Below, piece after piece: positions 1 to 7,989 of a stretch of DNA of 47,220 nt; the stretch's first letter is position 1; each line of letters begins with the position of its first letter. A model generated the notes under the pieces. That model ran no database searches and was not told where the DNA came from. It saw only the letters and a list, made by a program, of their open reading frames with translations. The position numbers and the translations under genes are program-made. Origin of the DNA: an uncultured Schlesneria sp. (GTDB lineage Bacteria > Planctomycetota > Planctomycetia > Planctomycetales > Planctomycetaceae); NCBI GenBank assembly GCA_903899985.1, contig CAIULL010000286.1:1-47220 (forward strand). Direction: 5' to 3'.

Positions 1-479
1 AACATTTTCATCGGGTAGCCTGAAACACCAATAAAACGGACCTTTCCCTGATGTTGCACTTTCATCAGCGCAGGCAATGTTTCATCAATGATCTGCTGCA
101 TCTCAACGAATTCGATATCATGACACAAACAGATGTCGAGGTATTCCACCCCCATCCGATGCAGACTGACATCGACACTTTCGATGACTCGTTTGGCGGA
201 AAAGTCAAAATGAGCTTTGTCATATCGACCGAGCTTCGACCCAAGGATGTACCGGTCGCGCGGGATGCCTCTGAGTGCCGTCCCTAAAAGAACTTCTGAC
301 ATACCACGACCGTAAAACGGCGAGGTATCAATGAAATTCATGCCAGCGTCGAGCGCGGCAGGGACCGCTTTAAGAGCTTCATTAATATCAACCGGACGAA
401 ACTCTGCGCCGAGCGAAGAAGCTCCAAAACTGAGCGATGACAGCTTCAGGCCGGTCTGGCCAAGACTACGATATTCCAC
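1..479 (-). CDS. Aldo/keto reductase, L-galactose dehydrogenase-like (C-terminus cut by window edge)
   Basis: NAD(P)-dependent cytosolic oxidoreductase of the aldo/keto reductase family. The 159 visible residues begin VEYRSLGQTGLKLSSLSFGA, typical of the first AKR strand. They contain FIDTSPFYG (Asp and Tyr of the catalytic tetrad), a Lys in LGSKLGRYD, and the His in LCHDIE. The DFSAKRV and CHDIEF segments resemble plant and bacterial L-galactose dehydrogenases more than general AKRs, so an aldose substrate is inferred. The start is GTG at 479, because an in-frame TGA lies just upstream and a GAGGA ribosome-binding site overlaps that stop. It follows the MFS transporter gene on the same strand after about 155 bases, which suggests joint sugar uptake and oxidation. 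The remaining C-terminal half lies outside the window. Family assignment is firm; the substrate is not. Confidence 0.88.
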   Translation of the reverse strand, partial: MEYRSLGQTGLKLSSLSFGASSLGAEFRPVDINEALKAVPAALDAGMNFIDTSPFYGRGMSEVLLGTALRGIPRDRYILGSKLGRYDKAHFDFSAKRVIESVDVSLHRMGVEYLDICLCHDIEFVEMQQIIDETLPALMKVQHQGKVRFIGVSGYPMKM

Positions 480-633
480 GTTTGGAAGTCCTCAAGGAAT
501 GCGAATTCAGTGAATAGCTTGCCGTCCAGTCAGGCGGCGGGCGTGAGTGAACTCTGTATCAGACAGCGTACTCGAATCAGTCGTCTATCAACAGGTTGTC
601 GAGAGCTGAACTTTCACGCACACGAGTTTAATC

Positions 634-2175
634 TCAAGACGGCTGAGATTCACGAGTTCGAGGCTTGCGAAGGCGCTTCGGCGCCGGAACCCGCGGATGC
701 GTTTCACGAACGGCGGGAAGTCTTTGCTCTGAAGTCTCGTCGGACAGCACTTGAGGCTGATCGGACTGACGCGACGAAAGGGGCATTTTCGACTCTGAGG
801 GCAGAAGCTTGATTTCCAGACGATCCAGCATCTCGCTCACTAATTCCTGCACGACGTCCCACGTATGGCGAGCGCTTGGCTCCTGCACATAACGTGTCAT
901 GACCAGTCCCACCCAGCGCAAAGCAATACTGGTAATGAACATCAATTGAAAGTTTCCGAACGTCCAGCTTCCGAGCGTCCAATGTTGACCGGAAAGTGAC
1001 CGCATCACTCCACCCGCGAGAATTGATGTCACGCCACCGACCATCCCTGCAATCGCTGTTGTCGCAGCGATGTACATCGTGCGGTTTTCCGTGGGAGAGT
1101 TCTTGATCATGAAGCCGTTATTGGCAATCAGAATTCCCGCGTTTAGCACCGCATCGAGCATGAAGCAGGGTGTCAAAATCCAGAATGCAATCGTGGGTGA
1201 ATGCGGGACCAGCAAAAGCGCCAGCATGTTGCTCGATTTCAGTGCAACGCACATCACGAGCACCGGCTGCGATCCATGTGAATCAGCCCATCGGCCAAGT
1301 GTGCGAGACAGCATTGCTCCACCAACCCACGAGATCGTCCATAACAGCAATACGTGGTAAAGATCCATTCCGATTTCAGCCAGAAGGTACAGGCTGATAA
1401 AGGGAGCCCCCGCCATTGCTGCGAAGTTCCAAAAGCACATGAAGCCGATATACCGACGGAATTCACGGTTTCGGAAGGGCTCTGAAAGGACCTGCCGCAA
1501 TCGGGGTGACGGAACCTGCTGGACAGGGGGTTCGAAGACGTTGCGAAACAACAGCAGATCGACGACGCCGCAAGCCGTTCCAACGCAGATCATCACGGAA
1601 TAGCTGATCTCGATCGACAGTCCACTGTGCAAGATCAAAAACGCGGCGCCCAGCAACGATAAGGCGGCAGTGATCTGCATCCAAAGTTGGCGGCTACCCC
1701 AGTAGCTGCTCAGTCCTTCATGCGGAAGGTAGTCACCCATCCAGCTCAGCCAGAGTGGCGAGCTGAAGTGAAGTAATCCCTGGTTGAGTGCGGTTGTCGC
1801 GAGCAGCATCCAGACCCAGAACTCGTTGGAAAGTCCGGGAAACATCCAGGGACCCACTGCCGTCGGTAGCAGAAGTAACCGGTGTGTCACTGCTGCCCAG
1901 AACCACAAACGACGACGATACTGCAAATGGTTCACAACAACCGCAGAAACGAATTGCATGAACAACATCAGTGTCGGCAATGCGCCGAGAATCCCGATGT
2001 GAAACTCGTTCGCCCCCATCGATCGAATGTATTCGATCGTCGCGGGCGATGTCGTGAGTTGCGTATAAGCGGCAGCAAGGCAGCCAGCGACGATGATCGC
2101 TCGCTTTGCGCCAGTCAGTGACCACACAATAATTTTTTCCGGTTGAAATTTGATGGTCTGCGAAAGCTGTTGCAT
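634..2175 (-). CDS. Major facilitator superfamily transporter
   Basis: A 513-residue integral membrane protein with about twelve hydrophobic segments in two halves separated by a more polar stretch, as expected for an MFS permease. Recognisable segments include the first helix near residues 24-45, the loop NHLQYRRRLWFW after helix 2, and helices around 240-300 and 370-420. The last 60 or so residues form a polar, Arg/Pro-rich cytoplasmic tail (for example PAPKRLRKPRTRES), an uncommon extension. The ATG at 2175 is preceded by a weak GGAT site. The gene lies downstream of recG and upstream of an L-galactose-dehydrogenase-like AKR, all on the minus strand, so a sugar or sugar acid is a reasonable guess for the substrate. 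The sequence itself does not reveal the substrate or transport direction. Confidence 0.85.
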   Translation of the reverse strand: MQQLSQTIKFQPEKIIVWSLTGAKRAIIVAGCLAAAYTQLTTSPATIEYIRSMGANEFHIGILGALPTLMLFMQFVSAVVVNHLQYRRRLWFWAAVTHRLLLLPTAVGPWMFPGLSNEFWVWMLLATTALNQGLLHFSSPLWLSWMGDYLPHEGLSSYWGSRQLWMQITAALSLLGAAFLILHSGLSIEISYSVMICVGTACGVVDLLLFRNVFEPPVQQVPSPRLRQVLSEPFRNREFRRYIGFMCFWNFAAMAGAPFISLYLLAEIGMDLYHVLLLWTISWVGGAMLSRTLGRWADSHGSQPVLVMCVALKSSNMLALLLVPHSPTIAFWILTPCFMLDAVLNAGILIANNGFMIKNSPTENRTMYIAATTAIAGMVGGVTSILAGGVMRSLSGQHWTLGSWTFGNFQLMFITSIALRWVGLVMTRYVQEPSARHTWDVVQELVSEMLDRLEIKLLPSESKMPLSSRQSDQPQVLSDETSEQRLPAVRETHPRVPAPKRLRKPRTRESQPS

Positions 2176-2381
2176 CGCAGATCCGTTCGCGAAGACAGGA
2201 GTAAGGCGGGAAAGTATTTTCTAACACAGACGCCGCATCGGGCAAATACCGATTTCCGTAGTTTGCGGTAAGACGAATGCTCGAAAGGGTCTTTGTAAAT
2301 CTGCAGCAATCGCTTCGCAGCGGTGATCGATCTGTTTTCACAGACACATCACTTGAGCTGACACGGAATCACCGCAAAAGT

Positions 2382-4481
2382 TCATCCGCTTTGCGGCAAA
2401 TCCATCAATTTCTGGAACCGATCAAGGACCTGGTTTTTCAAGGGCGCGAAATCGGGTTGATCAAATTCACTCGTTTCCACCAGATTGAAGGCCGCGATTC
2501 TTGTTTCCATTAATAATTCCATGTCGCGCGTGAGGTCGGCTACGCGAAGTGGAAGTGAACCACTCTGTCGAGTTCCCAGGACATCGCCTGGTCCACGTAA
2601 TTGAAAATCGACCTCTGCAATCTGAAACCCGTTTGGGGTCGATTCCATCGCGGCAAGTCGTTTCGTCGCTTCCGGAGTCTCAGAATCCGAGAACAGAAAA
2701 CAGTATCCCTGGAACTTCCCGCGACCAATCCGGCCTCGCAGTTGATGGAGCTGCGACAGTCCAAATCGTTCTGCCTGATTGATGACCATCAATGTCGCAT
2801 TGGGGACATCCACGCCAACTTCGATCACGGTCGTTGCAACAAGTACATCAAGTTCTCCATTTCGAAATGCATCCATCGTCCGTGTCCGGTTATCGCGATC
2901 TAATTGACCGTGGACCAGACCGATGCGAAACTCCTTGAGATCCCCTTGTGAAAGGTTTCTGTAGACCGCCTCGGCACTTCCGGTCGCTTCGACACCAGTG
3001 GGCTGAGATGCGTCCTCGTCGACACGCGGACAAACGACATAAGCTTGACGCCCCTCGCGCAGCTTTTGTTTGATAAATTCCCACGACTTGGCGGCAGAAC
3101 GACTTCCCAAGATCCGGCTGGTGACAACTTTTTGTCGACCGGGTGGAAGATCCGAGATTAATGTGAGGTCGAGATCGCCAAATTGAGTTAAACAGAGGCT
3201 GCGAGGAATGGGAGTGGCCGTCATCACAAGGACATGCGGTGAAATTTCGCTCGAGTGAAATTTCGCTCGCTGCATGACGCCGAACTTGTGCTGTTCATCG
3301 ACAATCGCCAGTCCCAGCTGATGAAATCGGACGTCATCTTGAATGATGGCCTGGGTTCCCACGATCAGTTGCGCTTTGCCAGATGCGATCTCTTCCAGCA
3401 CGGCACGCCGCTGGGCGGCTGTGAGTGCACCAGTGAGCAGTCTGCGCTCGACGCGACTATCGGCGAGCAGATTGTCGACGGTGTTCCAGTGTTGGAGTGC
3501 CAGGACTTCCGTTGGCGCCATAATGGCCGCCTGGGTTCCCGCAGCGATCGCCACCAGCATGGCATAGACTGCCACGGCTGTTTTTCCGGCACCGACGTCG
3601 GCCTGCAGCAAACGATGCATGGCCTGATCTCGACCAAGATCGTTGACGATTTCTGAAACAGCCTGGTCCTGTCCTGGCGTGAAACGGAACGAAAATCGCC
3701 GCCGAATTCGAGCATCGATCTTTGCACTGGACGGAAGCGGTATCGCAGGACGATCCTTCTTCCAGAATCGCCGTCGCATGGCAAGCCCCAGTTGGAATTC
3801 CAGCAGATCATTGAACAAGAGACGACGCATTCCATCCCGGTGCTCTTCCACCGTGGCGGGAAGATGGACCTGCCGTATGGCATTGGAAAGTCCGATGACC
3901 TTGGCCCGGGATCGAAAGTTCTCTGGAAGCGGATCGGGAATGAGATGGGCAAACTCGTCCACGACCGTCTTCATCAGCCGGCGCATTTCGTGTTGTGTCA
4001 GACCTTCCGTCAACGAATAAACGGGAATAACTCCGCCGCCATCACCGACGTCGTCGTTACCAAGCCATTGAACTTGTGGATGAGAAAACTCCCATCGCCG
4101 AAGGCTGAACCGAGGCTTGCCCGAAAAGAGCACGCGCTGCCCCAGCTCAAATTTCTTCAAAATGTAAGGTTGATTAAAGAATACGCCTCGAACGAAGCCG
4201 CCATCAGACTGGATGAGGATCGCCGTCATCATCCCTCCTTTTGCGGTTTCTTTGGCATCGCGGTCGATGACGATTCCACATACTGTTCGCAACTCGCCTT
4301 CTTTCAAATCGAAGACGCTTGAAACATGTGTCAGATCGAGCACGTCGCGTGGCAGGTTCCACAAGAGATCTGTGACGTTGAGCAGTCCCATGCGAGCGAG
4401 CAATTCGGCTCGCGCTGGCCCGACCCCTCGCACAAACTGGGCGGGCTTAAGTAACGGATCGTCAGTGACGGGAAAAGTCAT
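2382..4481 (-). CDS. recG: ATP-dependent DNA helicase RecG
   Basis: RecG is a superfamily 2 double-stranded DNA translocase that remodels stalled replication forks and Holliday junctions. The 699 residues match the family's usual length. An N-terminal wedge/OB domain (about 60-150, with RTVCGIVIDRD) is followed by the helicase core. Seen motifs are Walker A ADVGAGKT near residue 294 (family usually GDVGSGKT), Walker B DEQHKFGV near 393, MTATPIPRSL soon after, TTVIEVGVDVPNA, and motif VI QLRGRIGRG near 577. The ATG at 4481 gives MTFPVTDDPLLKPAQFVRGV, a normal RecG start. The Ala for Gly and Ala for Ser changes in Walker A leave the essential GKT intact. The MFS gene follows 206 bases downstream, so co-transcription is uncertain. 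Confidence 0.97.
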   Translation of the reverse strand: MTFPVTDDPLLKPAQFVRGVGPARAELLARMGLLNVTDLLWNLPRDVLDLTHVSSVFDLKEGELRTVCGIVIDRDAKETAKGGMMTAILIQSDGGFVRGVFFNQPYILKKFELGQRVLFSGKPRFSLRRWEFSHPQVQWLGNDDVGDGGGVIPVYSLTEGLTQHEMRRLMKTVVDEFAHLIPDPLPENFRSRAKVIGLSNAIRQVHLPATVEEHRDGMRRLLFNDLLEFQLGLAMRRRFWKKDRPAIPLPSSAKIDARIRRRFSFRFTPGQDQAVSEIVNDLGRDQAMHRLLQADVGAGKTAVAVYAMLVAIAAGTQAAIMAPTEVLALQHWNTVDNLLADSRVERRLLTGALTAAQRRAVLEEIASGKAQLIVGTQAIIQDDVRFHQLGLAIVDEQHKFGVMQRAKFHSSEISPHVLVMTATPIPRSLCLTQFGDLDLTLISDLPPGRQKVVTSRILGSRSAAKSWEFIKQKLREGRQAYVVCPRVDEDASQPTGVEATGSAEAVYRNLSQGDLKEFRIGLVHGQLDRDNRTRTMDAFRNGELDVLVATTVIEVGVDVPNATLMVINQAERFGLSQLHQLRGRIGRGKFQGYCFLFSDSETPEATKRLAAMESTPNGFQIAEVDFQLRGPGDVLGTRQSGSLPLRVADLTRDMELLMETRIAAFNLVETSEFDQPDFAPLKNQVLDRFQKLMDLPQSG

Positions 4482-4844
4482 GAATCTCGCACACGGAAGA
4501 AAGACGATCAGTATCGACGTTTCCCCAGATGATGACTTTCACGGCGAATTTCTGCCAGCCAAAACGCGATGGTGAGACGCTCTCACGTGACATCGCATTA
4601 AACGCCGAGCTCTCCTGATTCAGAAACAAGAGTTCATTACCTTCCTGCGAAGGCGGCTTCAAGCCACGAGCGGAGGGCTGAGGGGTTCTCGATCGTCCGG
4701 GTGCTCGAAAGAAAGTTGTGTGTCAATAAAAAGGGGGGGCTGGAAATCCAACCCCCTCTTGCTTGTTGTAGTACTGATATCGCCGAAGCGACACAGGTCG
4801 GCCTAGAGTTCACCCGAAGCCGAGGCAATCGAAAGCCTTAATGC
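4482..4844. other. Intergenic region between recG and the H1-like gene
   Basis: About 360 bases between two minus-strand genes. The only structured element seen is the terminator at 4726-4757. The recG-proximal part (4482-4720) should hold the recG promoter, but I see no convincing -35/-10 pair. Short open frames here have no recognisable content. Confidence 0.6.
4726..4757 (-). terminator. Rho-independent terminator of the H1-like gene
   Basis: Read on the minus strand, GGGGGTTGG and CCAGCCCCC form a 9-bp stem (one G-T pair) around the loop ATTT. The stem runs directly into further C residues and then TTTTTATT. It lies about 90 bases past the stop of the 41-residue lysine-rich gene and ahead of recG, so it would insulate recG from a highly expressed small gene. 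Confidence 0.75.
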
Positions 4845-4970
4845 TTAGGCCTTCTTCGCAGCCTTCTTCACAGCCTTCTTAGCTGGAGCGGCCTTCTTGA
4901 CGGCGGCCTTCTTAGCTGGAGCGGCCTTCTTCGCTGGAGCTGCTGGAGCTGCTGCTTTCTTCTTCGCCAT
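4845..4970 (-). CDS. 41-residue Lys/Ala/Pro-rich histone H1-tail-like protein
   Basis: A very short gene encoding MAKKKAAAPAAPAKKAAP followed by further KKA and PAKK repeats and ending KKAAKKA. By count it has 15 Lys, 19 Ala, 4 Pro, 2 Val and the initiator Met, with no acidic or aromatic residue. This composition is that of eukaryotic histone H1 C-terminal tails and bacterial H1-like proteins (chlamydial Hc1/Hc2 type, AlgP-type tails), which bind DNA or RNA through charge. Non-specific nucleoid binding in the cytoplasm is therefore the inferred role. The ATG at 4970 has a good AGAGGA ribosome-binding site 8 bases upstream. A strong terminator follows the gene and a 24-bp near-palindrome lies about 104 bases upstream of the start. 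It is much shorter than most described H1-like proteins, so it is either a minimal family member or a peptide with another charge-based role. Confidence 0.82.
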   Translation of the reverse strand: MAKKKAAAPAAPAKKAAPAKKAAVKKAAPAKKAVKKAAKKA

Positions 4971-5073
4971 TTTCAAGTCCTCTTTCCAAGAGACCCGTGA
5001 GTGACTTGTCTCGACCGCTGACGCACCGGGCTAAGCAGTTCGGTAAAGACCAATCATCCACATCGAATCCATT

Positions 5074-5097
5074 CGACTTGTCAACCTTGACAAGTCG
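5074..5097. promoter_or_regulatory. 24-bp inverted repeat, candidate operator
   Basis: CGACTTGTCAA and TTGACAAGTCG are perfect 11-bp complements separated by only CC. The short centre favours a dimeric protein binding site over an RNA hairpin. It lies 104-127 bases upstream of the H1-like start, and the minus-strand TTGACA within it could serve as a -35 box. No regulator can be assigned from sequence. Confidence 0.5.
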
Positions 5098-5363
5098 CGA
5101 CCCAGTCCCGTCATCGTCACTATCCACATCAGTTTGTCGCGGCAGCGGCATGCTGGTGTGACTTGACAGTGATGTCATAACGAGTACTGACATCGAACTG
5201 GGCGTCATCCTACGTATTTCGTTTTTTAGTTCAAGCCATTTCTGCTGATTAGAGCAGAGATTTTCACTGTTTTTTCAAAGTTTGCAGAGAGCGTCTGGGA
5301 GCACTCTCGAGCATTCGCATCTCATCAACCATTCCTGGCAAGGTACGAAAGCGGTAAAAATAT

Positions 5364-5427
5364 GACATATGTCGTACGTCATTCGGGTCGCAGTAATATT
5401 ACGGATGTCATAATTGATGACGCGTCA
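5364..5427. promoter_or_regulatory. Cluster of three 10-bp perfect palindromes upstream of squalene-hopene cyclase
   Basis: GACATATGTC (5364-5373), GTAATATTAC (5393-5402) and TGACGCGTCA (5418-5427) are each perfect 10-bp palindromes. Their centres lie 29 and 25 bases apart, and the last is about 275 bases before the cyclase start. They differ in sequence but the outer two share a TGAC-like half. Binding sites for dimeric regulators are possible; this is inference from symmetry only. Confidence 0.35.
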
Positions 5428-5700
5428 GAAATGTCGAGAAAACAGGCTGTTTAATGACGTCGATGGCTGTTTAAGCGGTTCATTCGCGGTCGTTCTTCTG
5501 TGGTCATAAATCCGGTAGAGCTGATTGCAGTCGTTTGTTGACTGTTGTCAAAAAACGATCGGTCTGCGGCTTCGGGACGGCAGGTGCGAACTTCCGAAGC
5601 GACTGACTGATGAATAACAGTTGTCAGCCGAAGAGACTCCCGAATAAGATTCGAAACTTCAATCGTGACCTCGAAGACTGTTGTGGAAGGAAGACTCGAG

Positions 5701-7830
5701 ATGAGTTCTGGGCAATTGAGTTTCGGAAACCATGGACTGGATGCCGCGAAAGAGTTACATGCTTCAACGACGGTTTCGGAACCTCGCCTCAAGCAAGGAA
5801 TCGAGCGAACACGGGATCATTTATTGAGTCTGCAGCACGCGGACGGTTATTGGTGTGCAGAACTGCAGGGAGACACGATCCTTGAATCCGAATACATCCT
5901 GCTGCTGGCATTTCTCGGGCAGGGTCAGAGCGTGCGTGCTCGAGAAGCGGCAGCCTACATGCTCGATCATCAATGTGACCACGGTGGCTGGGCCATGTTT
6001 CCTGGCGGTCCGCTCGAAATCAGCGGTTCGGTCAAAGCCTACCTCGCCCTGAAGATCACCGGCCACGACCCCAAAGCGGATTACATGGTCAGGGCCCGTG
6101 ACGCGATCGTCCGCGCGGGGGGCGTTGAAAAGGTCAACAGCTTCACTCGCTATTATCTCGCCATGCTGGGGCTGATTCCGTACAGCCTTTGTCCTGCAGT
6201 CCCACCGGAAATGATTCTGCTGCCGCTGTGGGCACCATTCAATATTTACGAAATGTCTGCATGGTCCCGGACGATCATCGTCCCTTTGAGCCTGCTGTGG
6301 GCATGCCAGCCGAAGACGACACTTCCCCCCGAACACCAGATCGATGAGCTCTATGCGTCACCAGAACGAACGTTGCCGGGCACAATCGGCGGGGTGAATC
6401 ATGAAGGACCCGCTCGCGGCTGGGTGAACTGGACGAAATTCTTTCAACGAGTAGACCGAGCGATCAAGCTGGGCGAGCGACTTGGAATCAAACCGCTGCG
6501 TAAACGCTCAATCAAATTGTGCGAACAGTGGATCTTGCAGCGACTTGAGAAAAGCGATGGTCTTGGCGCGATCTTTCCACCCATTGTCTGGACACTGATC
6601 GGTCTCCGGTGCCTCGGCTACAAAGACGATTCGCCCGTCATCGCCTCGCAATTCAACGAACTGGAAAAGCTAGTCATCCGCGACGTTGACTCCAATGGCG
6701 TCGCCAAGGTACGTCTGCAACCCTGCCTGTCACCAGTCTGGGACACGGCAATTGCTACGATTGCGTTGCGCGATGCCGGAGTATCGCGACACGATCCTGC
6801 GATTCGCAGGTCGCTGAACTGGATCTTGTCGAAGGAAGTCAAGCAAAAGGGAGACTGGTCACTGAGACATCCCGATGTCGAACCGGGCGGATGGTTTTTT
6901 GAATTCAACAACGAGTTTTATCCAGACGTTGATGACACGTGCATGATCCTGATTGCTTTCGGAAAATGCCTTCCCGAAGGGCTTGGGGCCGATTGGACGA
7001 TGGAGCTGTTCGACGACAGGTTACTCAAAGATCCTAAGGCACCCGTGGTCTTCAGCGGCCGTTCTTCGAAAGCCGAACAGGCGATTGCCGAATTGGAAGC
7101 GGCCGCTCCCCTTGTCAGCGCCATGCGTCGCGGTGTCCGCTGGTTGAAAGCGATGCAAAGCAAAGACGGCGGATGGGGCGCTTTTGACGCCGATAACACG
7201 CGTGAGGTACTGACTAAGGTGCCGTTTGCCGATCATAATGCCATGATCGATCCAAGCACGTCAGATATCACCGCTCGGGTTCTCGAAAGCTTTGCAGGAC
7301 TTGGAGTTCGACCAGATAGCGACATCCACAAACGGGCGCTCGATTTCATCTGGAAGGATCAGCAGCCTGATTTCTGCTGGTACGGTCGCTGGGGCGTCAA
7401 TTACATTTACGGAACATGGCAAGTCATTGTCGGACTCGTCGCCAATGGAATCCCGATCAGTGATCCACGCCTTCAACGAGCTGTCGAGTGGCTGAAAAGC
7501 CATCAACAATCGTGTGGTGGCTGGGGTGAGACGGCGAACAGCTACGACGACCCCACTCTGCGAGGGACCGGTGTCCCGACCGCGTCACAAACGGCGTGGG
7601 CATTGCTTGGGCTGATCGCTGCTGGAGAAGCCAATTCGGCAGCTGCGCAACGCGGTGTCGATTATTTACTCTCGACCCAGCAACCCGACGGGACCTGGCG
7701 GGAAACGGAGTTCACCGGCACGGGATTCCCCAGGGTGTTCTACCTGAAGTACCATTATTACGCGTTGTACTTCCCGCTGATGGCCCTTGCCCGATATGCG
7801 AAGGCCATTCTGCGTGAGAAGAATTCGTAG
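5701..7830 (+). CDS. shc: Squalene-hopene cyclase
   Basis: Monotopic membrane enzyme that folds squalene into the pentacyclic hopene skeleton, the committed step of hopanoid synthesis. The 709 residues are slightly longer than the usual 630-680. Diagnostic sequence includes the acid motif DVDDTC at residues 409-414, which protonates the terminal double bond, and QW-type repeats such as SKDGGWGAFD and QPDGTW. HNAMIDPSTSDITARVLE and WYGRWGVNYIYGTW are also typical of the family. The last position of the acid motif is Cys, where the textbook form is DVDDTA. I chose the ATG at 5701, which has an AGGAAG site at good spacing; an upstream GTG at 5665 would add 12 residues. No squalene synthase genes are in the window. 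The upstream region is palindrome rich, so expression may be tightly controlled. Confidence 0.95.
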   Translation: MSSGQLSFGNHGLDAAKELHASTTVSEPRLKQGIERTRDHLLSLQHADGYWCAELQGDTILESEYILLLAFLGQGQSVRAREAAAYMLDHQCDHGGWAMFPGGPLEISGSVKAYLALKITGHDPKADYMVRARDAIVRAGGVEKVNSFTRYYLAMLGLIPYSLCPAVPPEMILLPLWAPFNIYEMSAWSRTIIVPLSLLWACQPKTTLPPEHQIDELYASPERTLPGTIGGVNHEGPARGWVNWTKFFQRVDRAIKLGERLGIKPLRKRSIKLCEQWILQRLEKSDGLGAIFPPIVWTLIGLRCLGYKDDSPVIASQFNELEKLVIRDVDSNGVAKVRLQPCLSPVWDTAIATIALRDAGVSRHDPAIRRSLNWILSKEVKQKGDWSLRHPDVEPGGWFFEFNNEFYPDVDDTCMILIAFGKCLPEGLGADWTMELFDDRLLKDPKAPVVFSGRSSKAEQAIAELEAAAPLVSAMRRGVRWLKAMQSKDGGWGAFDADNTREVLTKVPFADHNAMIDPSTSDITARVLESFAGLGVRPDSDIHKRALDFIWKDQQPDFCWYGRWGVNYIYGTWQVIVGLVANGIPISDPRLQRAVEWLKSHQQSCGGWGETANSYDDPTLRGTGVPTASQTAWALLGLIAAGEANSAAAQRGVDYLLSTQQPDGTWRETEFTGTGFPRVFYLKYHYYALYFPLMALARYAKAILREKNS

Positions 7831-7857
7831 GCTGTCAGAAATTTATGCACGGGCTTA

Positions 7858-7954
7858 GTGCCACTGAGGCATTGTCCTCGGAGACGCTGAGTCTTCCTGT
7901 GATTTGCCGTTATTGAAGAGCACCGGATGACCGAAGACGGTCATCCAGTGGCAC
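7858..7954. repeat. Small inverted-repeat element (REP/MITE-like)
   Basis: GTGCCACTG (7858-7866) and CAGTGGCAC (7946-7954) are perfect 9-bp complements bounding a 97-base segment. Just inside the right arm lies a perfect hairpin, GGATGACCG (7925-7933) and CGGTCATCC (7938-7946) with loop AAGA. It sits between the convergent cyclase and ThuA genes. It lacks a T-tract, so it is unlikely to be a simple terminator. A dispersed intergenic repeat is inferred. Confidence 0.5.
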
Positions 7955-7989
7955 CCGAATCTTCCGATTTGGCCCATCCATGCACTGGC

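Larger units (their letters stand above)
4971..5700. other. Palindrome-rich divergent control region between the H1-like gene and squalene-hopene cyclase
   Basis: A 730-base non-coding stretch between divergent genes. It holds a 24-bp near-palindrome (5074-5097) and a 7-bp inverted repeat GATGTCA/TGACATC (5171-5177 and 5188-5194). It also holds three perfect 10-bp palindromes between 5364 and 5427. TGACA and TGACG words recur throughout. No convincing sigma-70 promoter was found for the cyclase; on the minus strand a TTGACA lies inside the 24-bp palindrome. Open frames crossing this region lack recognisable protein sequence. Confidence 0.6.

Noticed and set aside
4462-4662. Possible 66-residue gene overlapping the recG start on the minus strand
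   Set aside because: No clear ribosome-binding site, no recognisable content, and it overlaps recG out of frame.
5451-5792. 113-residue minus-strand ORF over the shc start
   Set aside because: It overlaps the cyclase N-terminus in antisense, has no recognisable content, and runs through the palindromic control region.
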